From positions 1-25,778 of IMG/VR virus record IMGVR_UViG_3300050821_007648: a DNA stretch of 25,778 nucleotides, one strand, 5' to 3'. Source of the stretch: a virus. Below, piece by piece: positions 1 to 6,267 of this stretch (positions are counted from its first letter, which is position 1; each line of letters begins with the position of its first letter). The notes beneath the pieces were generated by a model. It did no database searches. It saw nothing but the letters and a program-made list of their open reading frames with translations, and was not told the DNA's origin. The position numbers were made by a program, and so were the translations under genes.

Positions 1-17
1 AACATATTCAATGGCCA

Positions 18-48
18 AAAGAAAAGCGCTCCAAGAGCGCTTTTCTTT
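18..48 (-). terminator. Rho-independent terminator, end of the leftmost transcription unit
   Basis: Perfect 14-bp inverted repeat (arms 18-31 and 35-48) around a CAA loop, GC-rich next to the loop (GCGCTC). Read on the minus strand, the 3' arm runs into a T-rich tract. It lies 14 bases after the stop of the last minus-strand gene, so it closes the unit that starts at the promoter near 5859. The flanks are T-rich in both directions, so it could work bidirectionally. Confidence 0.9.
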
Positions 49-62
49 AATCTAATTTGGAT

Positions 63-467
63 TTAGCGGAGAGTGTTAAACTTACTCATGATCCAGCTAT
101 ATTCGCCCCACAAGAATGGGTGACGAGAAATTGCTTCTTCACCATCTGGGAACGGAGCCTTCAAGACATACAGAGCAAATAAGTATGCTGGATATGCAGA
201 CTTTGCAATCATATTGATTTGCTCTGTAGTAAAATCATATGCAGAGATATTCAATTTGGGATTGTCTTCGAGCTTCTTGTAAAATGATTCAATATTCGGT
301 TGCCCTTCTTCACCAACTGCGTCACGCAAAGCAGAAACAAGTTCCGCAGAAGTTTCATTAAAATCCCAGAAACGAATAATGTTTTGTTCGTTTGCGTGAT
401 CTTCATCATAAACGCGTGCGGCTTCGGTTGCTGCGTCATCAAGCCATGCTTTAAGTTCTGCTTGCAT
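63..467 (-). CDS. Hypothetical acidic protein, 134 aa
   Basis: I do not recognise this protein. The start at 467 is chosen because AAGGAG sits 7 bases upstream of the ATG; a longer frame reaching 545 has no such site and would run into the next gene. The protein is acidic in its first half (residues about 10-60), contains a conserved-looking aromatic stretch near residues 25-35 (IIRFWDF) and has a hydrophobic helix around residues 95-107 (AYPAYLFALYVL) that is too short and too broken to call membrane-spanning with confidence. It is the last gene before the terminator and is preceded by a 47-base gap without a clear promoter. Confidence 0.8.
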   Translation of the reverse strand: MQAELKAWLDDAATEAARVYDEDHANEQNIIRFWDFNETSAELVSALRDAVGEEGQPNIESFYKKLEDNPKLNISAYDFTTEQINMIAKSAYPAYLFALYVLKAPFPDGEEAISRHPFLWGEYSWIMSKFNTLR

Positions 468-514
468 CAAAATACTCCTTGAGATATATGTGTATTTAAT
501 TGAACTGCACTGAA

Positions 515-736
515 TTAGTTTAGTCCCTTTTTCGACTTTTGCCAACCAACAAAAAATAATAATTTACCAATACAAAGCTTTATGCCTACCTGCCTTTGTT
601 TCTTATAGACCAAATATCCCAAATCAAAGAAATGATATTGGCGCGATTCTTTTGATTTGGATTTTGAATACCAAAGCGTATCTGAATACTTTAAGGTAAT
701 CCAATATTTTCCAATGTCCCAACTTTTATCAAACAT
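515..736 (-). CDS. Hypothetical small basic protein, 73 aa
   Basis: Not recognised. ATG at 736 has a strong Shine-Dalgarno site (AAAGGAG, 6 bases spacing). The protein is rich in Lys, Tyr and Trp. The first 50 residues alternate polar and aromatic residues, suggesting beta strands (GKYWITLKYSDTLWY), and the C-terminus is basic. It follows the family A array by 11 bases but lacks the array's W-x-D-G core and its AWxLKH tail, so I do not count it as a member. Confidence 0.75.
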   Translation of the reverse strand: MFDKSWDIGKYWITLKYSDTLWYSKSKSKESRQYHFFDLGYLVYKKQRQVGIKLCIGKLLFFVGWQKSKKGLN

Positions 737-747
737 TTATAGCTCCT

Positions 748-1038
748 TTAATCTAAATCGCCCACATCTTTTGATAAGGCGCAATCAGGATTTTTAATCA
801 TCCATACAAGCAATTCGTTTTTTGTTAAGATTCCACATTCTAGCCAACAATGCCCTCTCACATCATCACCAAGAATTGTACTCCAATCAGATTCTAGAAA
901 TTTTCCCGAATCATAACCATCTGCCCATAGAACACGATAATACGGATTTCCGTTTAAATCAGTTTTGTCCATTTTAAATACAACACCCTCTTCATTGGGA
1001 TGCTGCCGAAGACAAACTTTCATATGTTCTATTGTCAT
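748..1038 (-). CDS. Family A small paralogue (SH3/KOW-like barrel suspected), 96 aa
   Basis: First of ten paralogues spread over 748-4298. It has the shared plan: a G-V-V strand (residues 17-20), a strand ending in W-x-D-G (YRVLWADG, 34-41), and a C-terminal helix with the family tail (LTKNELLVWMIKN, 71-83). This copy carries about 13 extra residues after the tail. The ATG at 1038 overlaps the upstream stop as ATGA, so translational coupling is likely; the local Shine-Dalgarno is weak. The order of short strands with a G-V...V-x-W-x-D-G signature suggests an SH3/KOW/Tudor-like barrel, but that is an inference. Function unknown. Confidence 0.8.
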   Translation of the reverse strand: MTIEHMKVCLRQHPNEEGVVFKMDKTDLNGNPYYRVLWADGYDSGKFLESDWSTILGDDVRGHCWLECGILTKNELLVWMIKNPDCALSKDVGDLD

Positions 1039-1316
1039 ATCTTTAGTTTCAATCCTAACATAGCTTTTTCGTCAATCTGACCATAATTTATCACTAATTC
1101 ATTCATGTTTGTATATTTGGAAATCTTTCCGTCTGTGGGGAATTCTGCGGATTTTTCGCCAGACTCCCATTCAATATAATAGTATTGAACTCCTGCCTCT
1201 GTTGATGCCAAATCACATGTCACTTTGCCAATTGGAGTTACCTCAGGGTGCTTATATTTTTCATTGTCTGTCAAAACAACAATATCCCCTTCCTCAAAAA
1301 AATTTTTAGTTTCCAT
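1035..1316 (-). CDS. Family A small paralogue, 93 aa
   Basis: Diverged family A member. Residues 29-33 (IGKVT) and 48-53 (IEWESG) match the family's two core strands, and the C-terminus (IDEKAMLGLKLKI) is a degenerate form of the L-T-x-x-E...W-K-L-K-Y tail in which the Trp is lost. The ATG at 1316 lies one base after the TAG of the upstream gene, without a clear Shine-Dalgarno site, so it probably depends on translation of its neighbour. Function unknown. Confidence 0.78.
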   Translation of the reverse strand: METKNFFEEGDIVVLTDNEKYKHPEVTPIGKVTCDLASTEAGVQYYYIEWESGEKSAEFPTDGKISKYTNMNELVINYGQIDEKAMLGLKLKI

Positions 1317-1317
1317 A

Positions 1318-1590
1318 CTATTTGTCAGAATATTTTAGTTTAGCAACAAATAATTCATGATCGGTCAAATATCTAACAAACTTAAATATTACCCATTCTT
1401 CGTTATTTGGTAGATTATTATATGTTTCACCATTCTCCCAAATAACTGTAGATATATTACCATCAGACAACACTATGCCCTCGCCATATGATTCTCGATG
1501 CCGCGAACTAGATTTAACAATGACCATACCGTCTTGAAGATTGATATATTTCAAACCAGATACCTCCGAAACTTTAGATTTAGATTCCAT
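1318..1590 (-). CDS. Family A small paralogue, 90 aa
   Basis: The start at 1590 is preferred over an in-frame ATG at 1635 because AGGA lies 6 bases before it and the same arrangement is seen at sister junctions. The ATG sits inside the last codons of the upstream gene (codons for Lys-His-Gly-Ile), giving an 11-base overlap. Family features: GEGIV (36-40), VIWENGE (49-55) and the tail LTDHELFVAKLKY (75-87). An N-terminal extension of about 35 residues carries a basic patch (SSSRHRES). Function unknown. Confidence 0.8.
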   Translation of the reverse strand: MESKSKVSEVSGLKYINLQDGMVIVKSSSRHRESYGEGIVLSDGNISTVIWENGETYNNLPNNEEWVIFKFVRYLTDHELFVAKLKYSDK

Positions 1591-1846
1591 GTTTGATCCT
1601 AAATGCGAGTTTTTCTTGTTCTGACACACTTCCATCTAATGCTATATCCCACCTAGTAGGGTATTTTGAATGGCCAGTGTCATAGAATTCCTGTTCCGTA
1701 AATGGCGCTGAATATGCGCTATGCGGCGAATTATACCATCTTACAGCATAATACTCATCGTCAGATTTTTCTACTATGCCTAGTATGGCACCACTTTTAT
1801 CAGTGGTATAATAAACATACGATCCTTCAAGTTTTCGTTGTAGCAT
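1580..1846 (-). CDS. Family A small paralogue, 88 aa
   Basis: Core strands ILGIVEKSDDEYYAVRWYNS (21-40) and tail VSEQEKLAFRIKHGI at the C-terminus. Here the D-G after the Trp is replaced by Y-N-S, and a longer insertion lies between core and tail. The ATG at 1846 sits within the Lys-Tyr-Ala codons of the upstream paralogue (20-base overlap), and the preceding Trp-Lys codons supply GGAAG as a Shine-Dalgarno-like sequence 7 bases away. Its own tail codons in turn contain the start of the next gene. Function unknown. Confidence 0.82.
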   Translation of the reverse strand: MLQRKLEGSYVYYTTDKSGAILGIVEKSDDEYYAVRWYNSPHSAYSAPFTEQEFYDTGHSKYPTRWDIALDGSVSEQEKLAFRIKHGI

Positions 1847-2075
1847 ACTTAAGCTTCCAAGCTAGTGCTTCATTTTCAGACAAATATTTTAAGAGTATCG
1901 CTTTATCTTCACCGATTGCACCAGAACCAATGTATGGTGCTGATACATATCCGTCAGACCAATACGATATACATTTATAAATATCGTCATTAAATGTAAC
2001 TAAGCAATCTAATTCAGTTTTAGCAACAGTATTTTCTTTATAACGAATCAATGTATTATGTTTAATCTTAATCAC
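1827..2075 (-). CDS. Family A small paralogue with GTG start, 82 aa
   Basis: The start is a GTG at 2075 that overlaps the upstream TGA (GTGTGA). GAGG, from the upstream tail codons for Leu-Arg, lies 5 bases before it. The ATG two codons upstream is out of frame and closes at once. The core is a variant (DCLVTFND, then YWSDG) and the tail is a textbook example: LSENEALAWKLKY, followed by a short ATTKT extension. Function unknown. Confidence 0.8.
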   Translation of the reverse strand: MIKIKHNTLIRYKENTVAKTELDCLVTFNDDIYKCISYWSDGYVSAPYIGSGAIGEDKAILLKYLSENEALAWKLKYATTKT

Positions 2076-2293
2076 ACATACCTCAACTGCCAGGCGAGAC
2101 TTTCCTTTTCTGTCAAGTATCGAAGAATCTTATTTCCTTCAAGATAATGTCGTTTTATAGCAGGATACGTGATACCATCTGACCACAACACATCAAATGA
2201 TCCTGGAGACGGTTCGGCGATTAATAATCCTTCAAGGGAAGTTCCTTTTGCAGATTCAATTAATGCGCCTACTCTGTAAATGCTATGTTCCAT
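2072..2293 (-). CDS. Family A small paralogue, 73 aa
   Basis: Compact member: GLLIAEPSPGSFDVLWSDGI carries both core strands and the W-x-D-G turn, and LTEKESLAWQLRYV is the tail. The ATG at 2293 has GGAG about 8 bases upstream and does not overlap the preceding gene (21-base gap), so this gene can start translation by itself. Its last codons provide the GAGG used by the next paralogue. Function unknown. Confidence 0.83.
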   Translation of the reverse strand: MEHSIYRVGALIESAKGTSLEGLLIAEPSPGSFDVLWSDGITYPAIKRHYLEGNKILRYLTEKESLAWQLRYV

Positions 2294-2314
2294 ATTTCAA
2301 TCTCCAGGAAGTTT

Positions 2315-2611
2315 TCACACACCCAATACTTTCCTTTCTTCTGGAGTGAGTTTTGCAAGTGCGCTATTCTTCAGCTTATGTTCTGCTGCCTTTCGTTCGC
2401 GTTCAGCTTTGGCAGCGTCATCAGCTTTTTGATGCTCGGACCACCATTGATCTGCCTCATCATTATCATCTAGAAATTTTGATGCGGCACGTGGATCGGC
2501 TTCGGTAAATGCAGCAAGTGCATTGCATGCAATACGTGCAAGCTTACTATTTTGTTCTCGGAGTTGAGGTTCAACCCAACGATTGTCATCTTCATAATCA
2601 CGACACGGCAT
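2315..2611 (-). CDS. Conserved phage hypothetical protein (MPCRDY type), 98 aa
   Basis: The N-terminus MPCRDYEDDNRW resembles small hypothetical proteins of many phages that begin MPCRD/MPCSD, carry a Cys-x-Asp head and an all-helical body. Strong Shine-Dalgarno (AAGGAG) before the ATG at 2611. Residues about 20-50 are helical (LARIACNALAAFTEAD) and residues 60-85 form an Ala/Lys/Glu-rich helix. It is unrelated to the family A genes on each side, so it interrupts the array. Function unknown. Confidence 0.8.
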   Translation of the reverse strand: MPCRDYEDDNRWVEPQLREQNSKLARIACNALAAFTEADPRAASKFLDDNDEADQWWSEHQKADDAAKAERERKAAEHKLKNSALAKLTPEERKVLGV

Positions 2612-2622
2612 TTTATTTCTCC

Positions 2623-2841
2623 TTAAGAGTGTTTAATTTTCCACGCAAATAAATATTGTTGCGCTTCTTCGTCAGACAATTCTTTAATTACTTCATATCG
2701 CTCATTAACATGTTCTCTTTTCCACCATGGATATGATATTGATCCCTTTTCCCACAATACTTTGATTTCATTTTCTACCTGAGTATTTGGTTGGGTAACT
2801 CCTAAATAATTTCCACCCCATTCTTTTACTAGGTATTCCAT
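2623..2841 (-). CDS. Family A small paralogue, 72 aa
   Basis: Core strands YLGVTQ and EIKVLWEKGSISY, with E-K-G in place of D-G, and the tail LSDEEAQQYLFAWKIKHS, which has a three-residue insertion before AWKIKH. The ATG at 2841 follows the upstream TGA after one base and lacks a good Shine-Dalgarno site, so coupling is likely. Here the tail codons do not contain the next start; the next gene has its own AAGGAG. Function unknown. Confidence 0.8.
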   Translation of the reverse strand: MEYLVKEWGGNYLGVTQPNTQVENEIKVLWEKGSISYPWWKREHVNERYEVIKELSDEEAQQYLFAWKIKHS

Positions 2842-2842
2842 T

Positions 2843-3250
2843 TCATTTCATACCATTTGCTTTCAACAATTTTGCAATTCGGCGGACATATCTTTGTCCC
2901 CAAGCATGAGTCCAATCCCGGCCATGTTTATCCTCTAACATTCTGCGCCAGGTCTGTCCAGTTGTCCTATTCAGTTCCCAACCAGTGCGCTGAGAAATAT
3001 AATCACTCGCAACTAATTCAGCACGTTGTTTGAATGTCCCCGAATGTTTAAATTCTTTATATGATCCAAATTGCACACCTGGATAGCTGTAGCAATTTCC
3101 ATTTTTGATCATCTTGTTTGCATTCGCTGGATTTTGATACCAGCGACCATAATAATCGTAATCAAGACGAATTGATTTTGTAATAGAACGACCACTTTTC
3201 AAGTTACCTGCTTGATCATATTGAAATTCGAATTCAGTTTGCTTACTCAT
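2843..3250 (-). CDS. Hypothetical protein, 135 aa
   Basis: Not recognised. ATG at 3250 has AAGGA 7-8 bases upstream. The protein is basic and rich in Tyr, Arg and Trp. Residues 27-60 contain several aromatic-glycine turns (YYGRWYQNP, YSYPGVQFGS). The C-terminal half is helical and strongly basic (WRRMLEDKHGRDW, then QRYVRRIAKLLKANG), as in nucleic-acid binding proteins; this is only a composition argument. It lacks the family A core and tail although it lies inside that array. Confidence 0.75.
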   Translation of the reverse strand: MSKQTEFEFQYDQAGNLKSGRSITKSIRLDYDYYGRWYQNPANANKMIKNGNCYSYPGVQFGSYKEFKHSGTFKQRAELVASDYISQRTGWELNRTTGQTWRRMLEDKHGRDWTHAWGQRYVRRIAKLLKANGMK

Positions 3251-3262
3251 TTCAATTATCCT

Positions 3263-3526
3263 TTAAGGTTCCATATATTTCAATCTAATGAACAATCGAA
3301 GTTGCTCAGTGTTCTTCCCTAGATTGACCCAATGATTTCCAGTTGCTGTAGTAGGCGGTAAAATTTGAGTATGCAGACCATCATCCCAAACAATTTTAAA
3401 CCATCCATGACCCTGAGGGGCTTTAACTACAACACCAAGATCATCAATCCGATCAGGGCGATCATCATCCACAAAACCAACCAAATCTCCAATTTGGAAA
3501 AATGGCCGCACACTTTTAACTGTCAT
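3263..3526 (-). CDS. Family A small paralogue, 87 aa
   Basis: The start at 3526 is chosen because GGAG lies 6 bases upstream; a longer frame to 3592 would need a TTG without a ribosome site and would overlap the upstream gene. Family features: DLGVVVKAPQGHGWFKIVWD with the following D-G, and the tail NTEQLRLFIRLKY near the C-terminus, where Phe replaces the Trp. An N-terminal extension (about residues 1-33) has one more likely strand pair (FQIGDLVGFVDDD), so this copy may hold a doubled or larger barrel. Function unknown. Confidence 0.78.
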   Translation of the reverse strand: MTVKSVRPFFQIGDLVGFVDDDRPDRIDDLGVVVKAPQGHGWFKIVWDDGLHTQILPPTTATGNHWVNLGKNTEQLRLFIRLKYMEP

Positions 3527-3558
3527 GTCAAACTCCGTAAATCGTCCAGGAAAAATTT

Positions 3559-3903
3559 TTATTCTAAATGTGTTTCCAGTCGTGATATCCAATTATTTCT
3601 GTATTTTAGTTTCAATTCAAAAATTGTGCAAAATACTACAGAATCTTCGTGAAATTCATATGACATTCTAATGTGAGAATTTGAATCATATAATTCAAAT
3701 TTATCGTCCTTAATAACTGCCACACTACGCTGCATAATATTAAAAATTTCTTCTGCTGATTTTGTATTAAATCGTTGGCGCCAACGCATCATAAAATGCG
3801 AACTCAAGATTGGTTTCGAGAATTCAAAATATTCTTGGAGCAAGCGTTCCAAGACAACTCTTTTCCTTTTTTCGTTCTCTTTATTTGTCAAGTTAAACTC
3901 CAT
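3559..3903 (-). CDS. Hypothetical protein, DUF4258/RelE-like features, 114 aa
   Basis: The start at 3903 lies inside the Lys-His-Gly-Val codons that end the upstream paralogue (11-base overlap); the frame upstream of it is the antisense-like continuation through that gene. Residues about 32-42 read LSSHFMMRWRQRF, a His-x3-Arg-x3-Arg type pattern at the head of a helix, followed by a helix (EEIFNIMQRSVAV) and three likely strands ending VVFCTIF. That layout is like DUF4258 and related RelE-superfamily proteins. The match is by pattern only and could be accidental. Not a family A member. Confidence 0.7.
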   Translation of the reverse strand: MEFNLTNKENEKRKRVVLERLLQEYFEFSKPILSSHFMMRWRQRFNTKSAEEIFNIMQRSVAVIKDDKFELYDSNSHIRMSYEFHEDSVVFCTIFELKLKYRNNWISRLETHLE

Positions 3904-4102
3904 GTTTAAGTCGCCAGGCACACACTTCTTGTTCGGTAAGATTTTCTTTAATTTTGGTAAAATCATTTAAATAGTTAAACGATACATTTTCCTGAGTTAC
4001 TCCATCAGTCCAAAAAATATCATAACTATCATTATCAGTAGGTAGAACCAATCCAATTATTGGTCCAAAGAATTTGATAATGAGCGGATTTTCAAACACC
4101 AT
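3893..4102 (-). CDS. Family A small paralogue, 69 aa
   Basis: Closest sister of the next upstream gene: IIGLVLPTDNDSYDIFWTDG is nearly the same as its IGLVLPIDNKYCDIYWDDS, and both end in AWRLKHGV. The ATG at 4102 lies inside the upstream gene's Lys-His-Gly-Val codons (11-base overlap). Its own Lys-His-Gly-Val codons contain the start of the gene at 3903. The pair looks like a recent tandem duplication. Function unknown. Confidence 0.85.
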   Translation of the reverse strand: MVFENPLIIKFFGPIIGLVLPTDNDSYDIFWTDGVTQENVSFNYLNDFTKIKENLTEQEVCAWRLKHGV

Positions 4103-4298
4103 GCTTTAGTCTCCAAGCGAAGACTTCATGTTCAGATAAATCAGACTTAAGTATTTTGAAGTTACTAAGCCAGTTGATCTGGTATTTTTCTTTAACTTCG
4201 CTATCATCCCAATAGATATCGCAATACTTATTATCGATGGGAAGCACAAGGCCTATATACCTGCTACTCCCCAACTCAATAATGAACGGTTTTTTCAT
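4092..4298 (-). CDS. Family A small paralogue, 68 aa
   Basis: First family A gene to be transcribed. The start at 4298 (MKKPFIIELG) is chosen by homology with the sister gene (MVFENPLIIKF); the longer frame to 4394 runs through the end of the HNH gene. It has core strands IGLVLPIDNKYCDIYWDD and tail LSEHEVFAWRLKHGV. The ATG follows the HNH stop after one base with no good Shine-Dalgarno. The tail codons (Trp-Arg) supply GGAGA about 8 bases before the next ATG. Function unknown. Confidence 0.83.
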   Translation of the reverse strand: MKKPFIIELGSSRYIGLVLPIDNKYCDIYWDDSEVKEKYQINWLSNFKILKSDLSEHEVFAWRLKHGV

Positions 4299-4299
4299 C

Positions 4300-4782
4300 T
4301 TATCGACTATAAAAATTAGTATGATACAGTTTTGCTGCATGCTCTCTTGCAATTTTAGCATCTGTAAGATTATCAAATCTACCGACATACACACTTATAT
4401 TGTTATATTGAATTCTTACTTCCCATTTTCCTGAATTGAAAGTCACACCTTTAACACCTGATGTATTATTGCTACCAACCAATCTATTCTGACTATTTTG
4501 AATTTTATTCGCTTGCCTCAGATTCGAGAATCTATTGTCTGATTTATTCAGATTTTGATGATCTATAAGTTTTACAGGAATCATGCCTGTCATATAAAAC
4601 CAAGCTAATCTATGGGCTTTATATTGCTTGCCATCAAGTCTGATTACTGTATAACCCTTACTGTCCTTTGTTCCTGCAATTTTACCAATTGTATTTCTAT
4701 GATGGTGTCTAATTTTCCATCTGAATAATCCAGACATTGGATCATAATCCAATGTCTGTTTAATTCTAAAATACGTTATCAT
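4300..4782 (-). CDS. HNH endonuclease with AP2 DNA-binding domain
   Basis: Probable free-standing homing endonuclease, 160 aa. HRLAWFYMTG (about 57-66) followed by IDHQNLNKSDNRFSNLR (about 73-89) is the HNH nuclease core of the phage HNH_3 type. The C-terminal half (about 108-150, GVKGV...WEVRI...YVGRFDNLTDAKIARE) is an AP2-type DNA-binding domain. The start at 4782 shares one base with the AAA+ gene's stop (TGATG); a longer TTG frame to 4818 would overlap that gene. These genes usually spread between phages as selfish elements, so its place between the ATPase and the family A array is probably an insertion. Confidence 0.88.
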   Translation of the reverse strand: MITYFRIKQTLDYDPMSGLFRWKIRHHHRNTIGKIAGTKDSKGYTVIRLDGKQYKAHRLAWFYMTGMIPVKLIDHQNLNKSDNRFSNLRQANKIQNSQNRLVGSNNTSGVKGVTFNSGKWEVRIQYNNISVYVGRFDNLTDAKIAREHAAKLYHTNFYSR

Positions 4783-5789
4783 CACCGAAGAATCGTCAAT
4801 TGTGCGACACGCTTCCAATTGTCAGAGACATTCCTCAACTCTGCACATTTAATTAGTGTTCTGATACTCAATTCACGCAAACGAGTTTGATTTTCCTCAA
4901 TGAACGAGATAACATCATTACCTTGATCTTGACTCAGGTCGTTATCTGCAAACAGATTCGAATCCATCGCAACTTGCTTGATGCGAAGAAGTTTTTCACG
5001 ATCATTATCCATCGTCAAATCAAGATAGTGGCAGCGAGAAAACAGCGCGGTAACGTGATCTTTGATCTTACCGCGAACAGTTTCCAACTTAATGTTAGTA
5101 ATAAAAATCACAGAACCTTGAAAATCGAATTTCGGCGGAATATCTTCATCGCGCAGCGTACGAGATTCTGCGAGCCAAGCGATAGTGCGACGCTTACCAG
5201 TATCAAGCGCTGCCTTAAGAATGTTCAGGGAATCGTCATCATAGAAAATCGAATCAGTGTCATCAAAAACAACGACATGCTTCGGATCTTTGTGTTCATA
5301 CAGCTTTTTGTAAAGAGAAATCGGAGTGCAAGCGCCAGAAATAAATTCACACTTGTCTTTTTCCGTACGACCAAGCTTTGCCATCAAATTGACGCGTGCG
5401 AGGCGTGCTTCTACGCCAAAGCTCTTACCGACTCCAGGGGGACCAGAAACGATCATCGCACGAACATCGCCGCGTGCGGCAGCGTCAGTCATATCGTCAA
5501 GAATTGAAAAACGCTCACGAATGCGAGCGATAATTTCGTCGTCAGTTTCGACAACGATCGGAGCAGCGGCAGGAGTATGTGACATTACATCACCGCCGAC
5601 GAATTCATAGTCGGTCATACGTTCGACTGAAACGCGGATGGTTTCAGGAAACCCCGGAAATGTGCCGCCATTCTTGACAGTCACAAAGCCGCTTTTCTTG
5701 CCTTGCTTAAATTGCTCAACAAGCTCAAAAGCTTGATTGACGATTGCTTGGTTGCGATACGTGCCTTGCTTAATCAGAATTGTGCTCAT
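4782..5789 (-). CDS. AAA+ ATPase, 335 aa
   Basis: Residues 116-123 are a Walker A motif (GPPGVGKS), 172-179 a Walker B (VVVFDDTD, with Asp rather than the usual Glu after the second Asp) and about 229-235 a sensor-1 strand (VIFITNI). A C-terminal helical lid follows. The first 90 residues are family-specific with no clear domain. Such stand-alone AAA+ proteins are found in many large phages; the remodelled substrate is not known. AAAAGGACG precedes the ATG at 5789. It is the first gene behind the strong promoter at 5831-5859, so it should be expressed early. The following HNH gene shares one base with it. Confidence 0.88.
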   Translation of the reverse strand: MSTILIKQGTYRNQAIVNQAFELVEQFKQGKKSGFVTVKNGGTFPGFPETIRVSVERMTDYEFVGGDVMSHTPAAAPIVVETDDEIIARIRERFSILDDMTDAAARGDVRAMIVSGPPGVGKSFGVEARLARVNLMAKLGRTEKDKCEFISGACTPISLYKKLYEHKDPKHVVVFDDTDSIFYDDDSLNILKAALDTGKRRTIAWLAESRTLRDEDIPPKFDFQGSVIFITNIKLETVRGKIKDHVTALFSRCHYLDLTMDNDREKLLRIKQVAMDSNLFADNDLSQDQGNDVISFIEENQTRLRELSIRTLIKCAELRNVSDNWKRVAQLTILR

Positions 5790-5830
5790 TTATCGTCCTT
5801 TTGGGGGTTGTTAATCACTCAACAGAATCT

Positions 5831-5859
5831 ATTATACTAAAAACCAACCAAACGGTCAA
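5831..5859 (-). promoter_or_regulatory. Strong sigma70-type promoter for the AAA+/family A unit
   Basis: On the minus strand, TTGACC (5854-5859) and TATAAT (5831-5836) are separated by exactly 17 bases, so 5 of 6 and 6 of 6 consensus positions match. It lies in a 142-base gene-free stretch 42 bases upstream of the AAA+ start. The same stretch holds a short hairpin (7-bp arms 5884-5890 and 5897-5903) without a T tract, so the upstream NAD unit may not terminate fully here. A host-type promoter suggests early transcription. Confidence 0.88.
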
Positions 5860-5931
5860 ATGGAATCCAACCAACACCAAGCAATGTTGTGGAAATACAA
5901 CATAAATTATACTTACAACGTGTAATAAATC

Positions 5932-6267
5932 TTACGTTTTACCTACAAACTTTAGTAAGTAATGTAATCTATCCTCTTCTTTAGCGAAATGAATTGTTTT
6001 TTCTGTAAGATTTTTAGCTCCTTTAAAAGCAATTAAACAAAAATCTTTATCTTTTAACCATTCAATTAATTCGCTGGAAAGTTGTTCTTTAACAAAACAT
6101 TCTCCCCATTTATTTTCTAATATTGTGCGGCCATTATCTGTGGTAAATGTTAATTTACCTTCAAAATCATAAAACATTTCTTTTGAAATAGTAATTCTAT
6201 CATCAAATCCACATTGCGCCCAATTGGGCTTCTTTAATACTAATTCAGCTTCATAATTATATTTCAT
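5932..6267 (-). CDS. Hypothetical protein at the end of the NAD module, 111 aa
   Basis: Not recognised. The ATG at 6267 overlaps the DUF3841 stop as ATGA, so it is coupled to that gene and belongs to the same transcript as NadV. The first half is likely beta-rich (YEAELVLKKPNW, then ITISKEMFYDFEGKLTFTT); the second half holds two likely helices (SSELIEWLKDKDF and KEEDRLHYLLKFV). A single Cys pair (residues 19 and 57) is too far apart to suggest a zinc site. Its place suggests a role tied to its neighbours, but nothing in the sequence proves this. Confidence 0.78.
   Translation of the reverse strand: MKYNYEAELVLKKPNWAQCGFDDRITISKEMFYDFEGKLTFTTDNGRTILENKWGECFVKEQLSSELIEWLKDKDFCLIAFKGAKNLTEKTIHFAKEEDRLHYLLKFVGKT

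Noticed and set aside
1976-1983. TATAAATA (T4 late consensus) on the plus strand
   Set aside because: It lies inside a minus-strand gene and no plus-strand gene follows; a chance match in AT-rich DNA.
4300-4394. Longer N-terminus for the family A gene ending at 4092
   Set aside because: The extra residues read through the end of the HNH gene in another frame and do not align with the sister gene at 3893.
4887-5507. Long open frame on the plus strand (206 codons)
   Set aside because: It lies wholly antisense to the AAA+ ATPase gene, has no ribosome site or recognisable product, and its length follows from the codon use of the ATPase gene.
5906-5911. Second TATAAT on the minus strand upstream of the AAA+ promoter
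   Set aside because: No acceptable -35 element at 15-19 bases and no extended -10; the promoter at 5831-5859 is far better.
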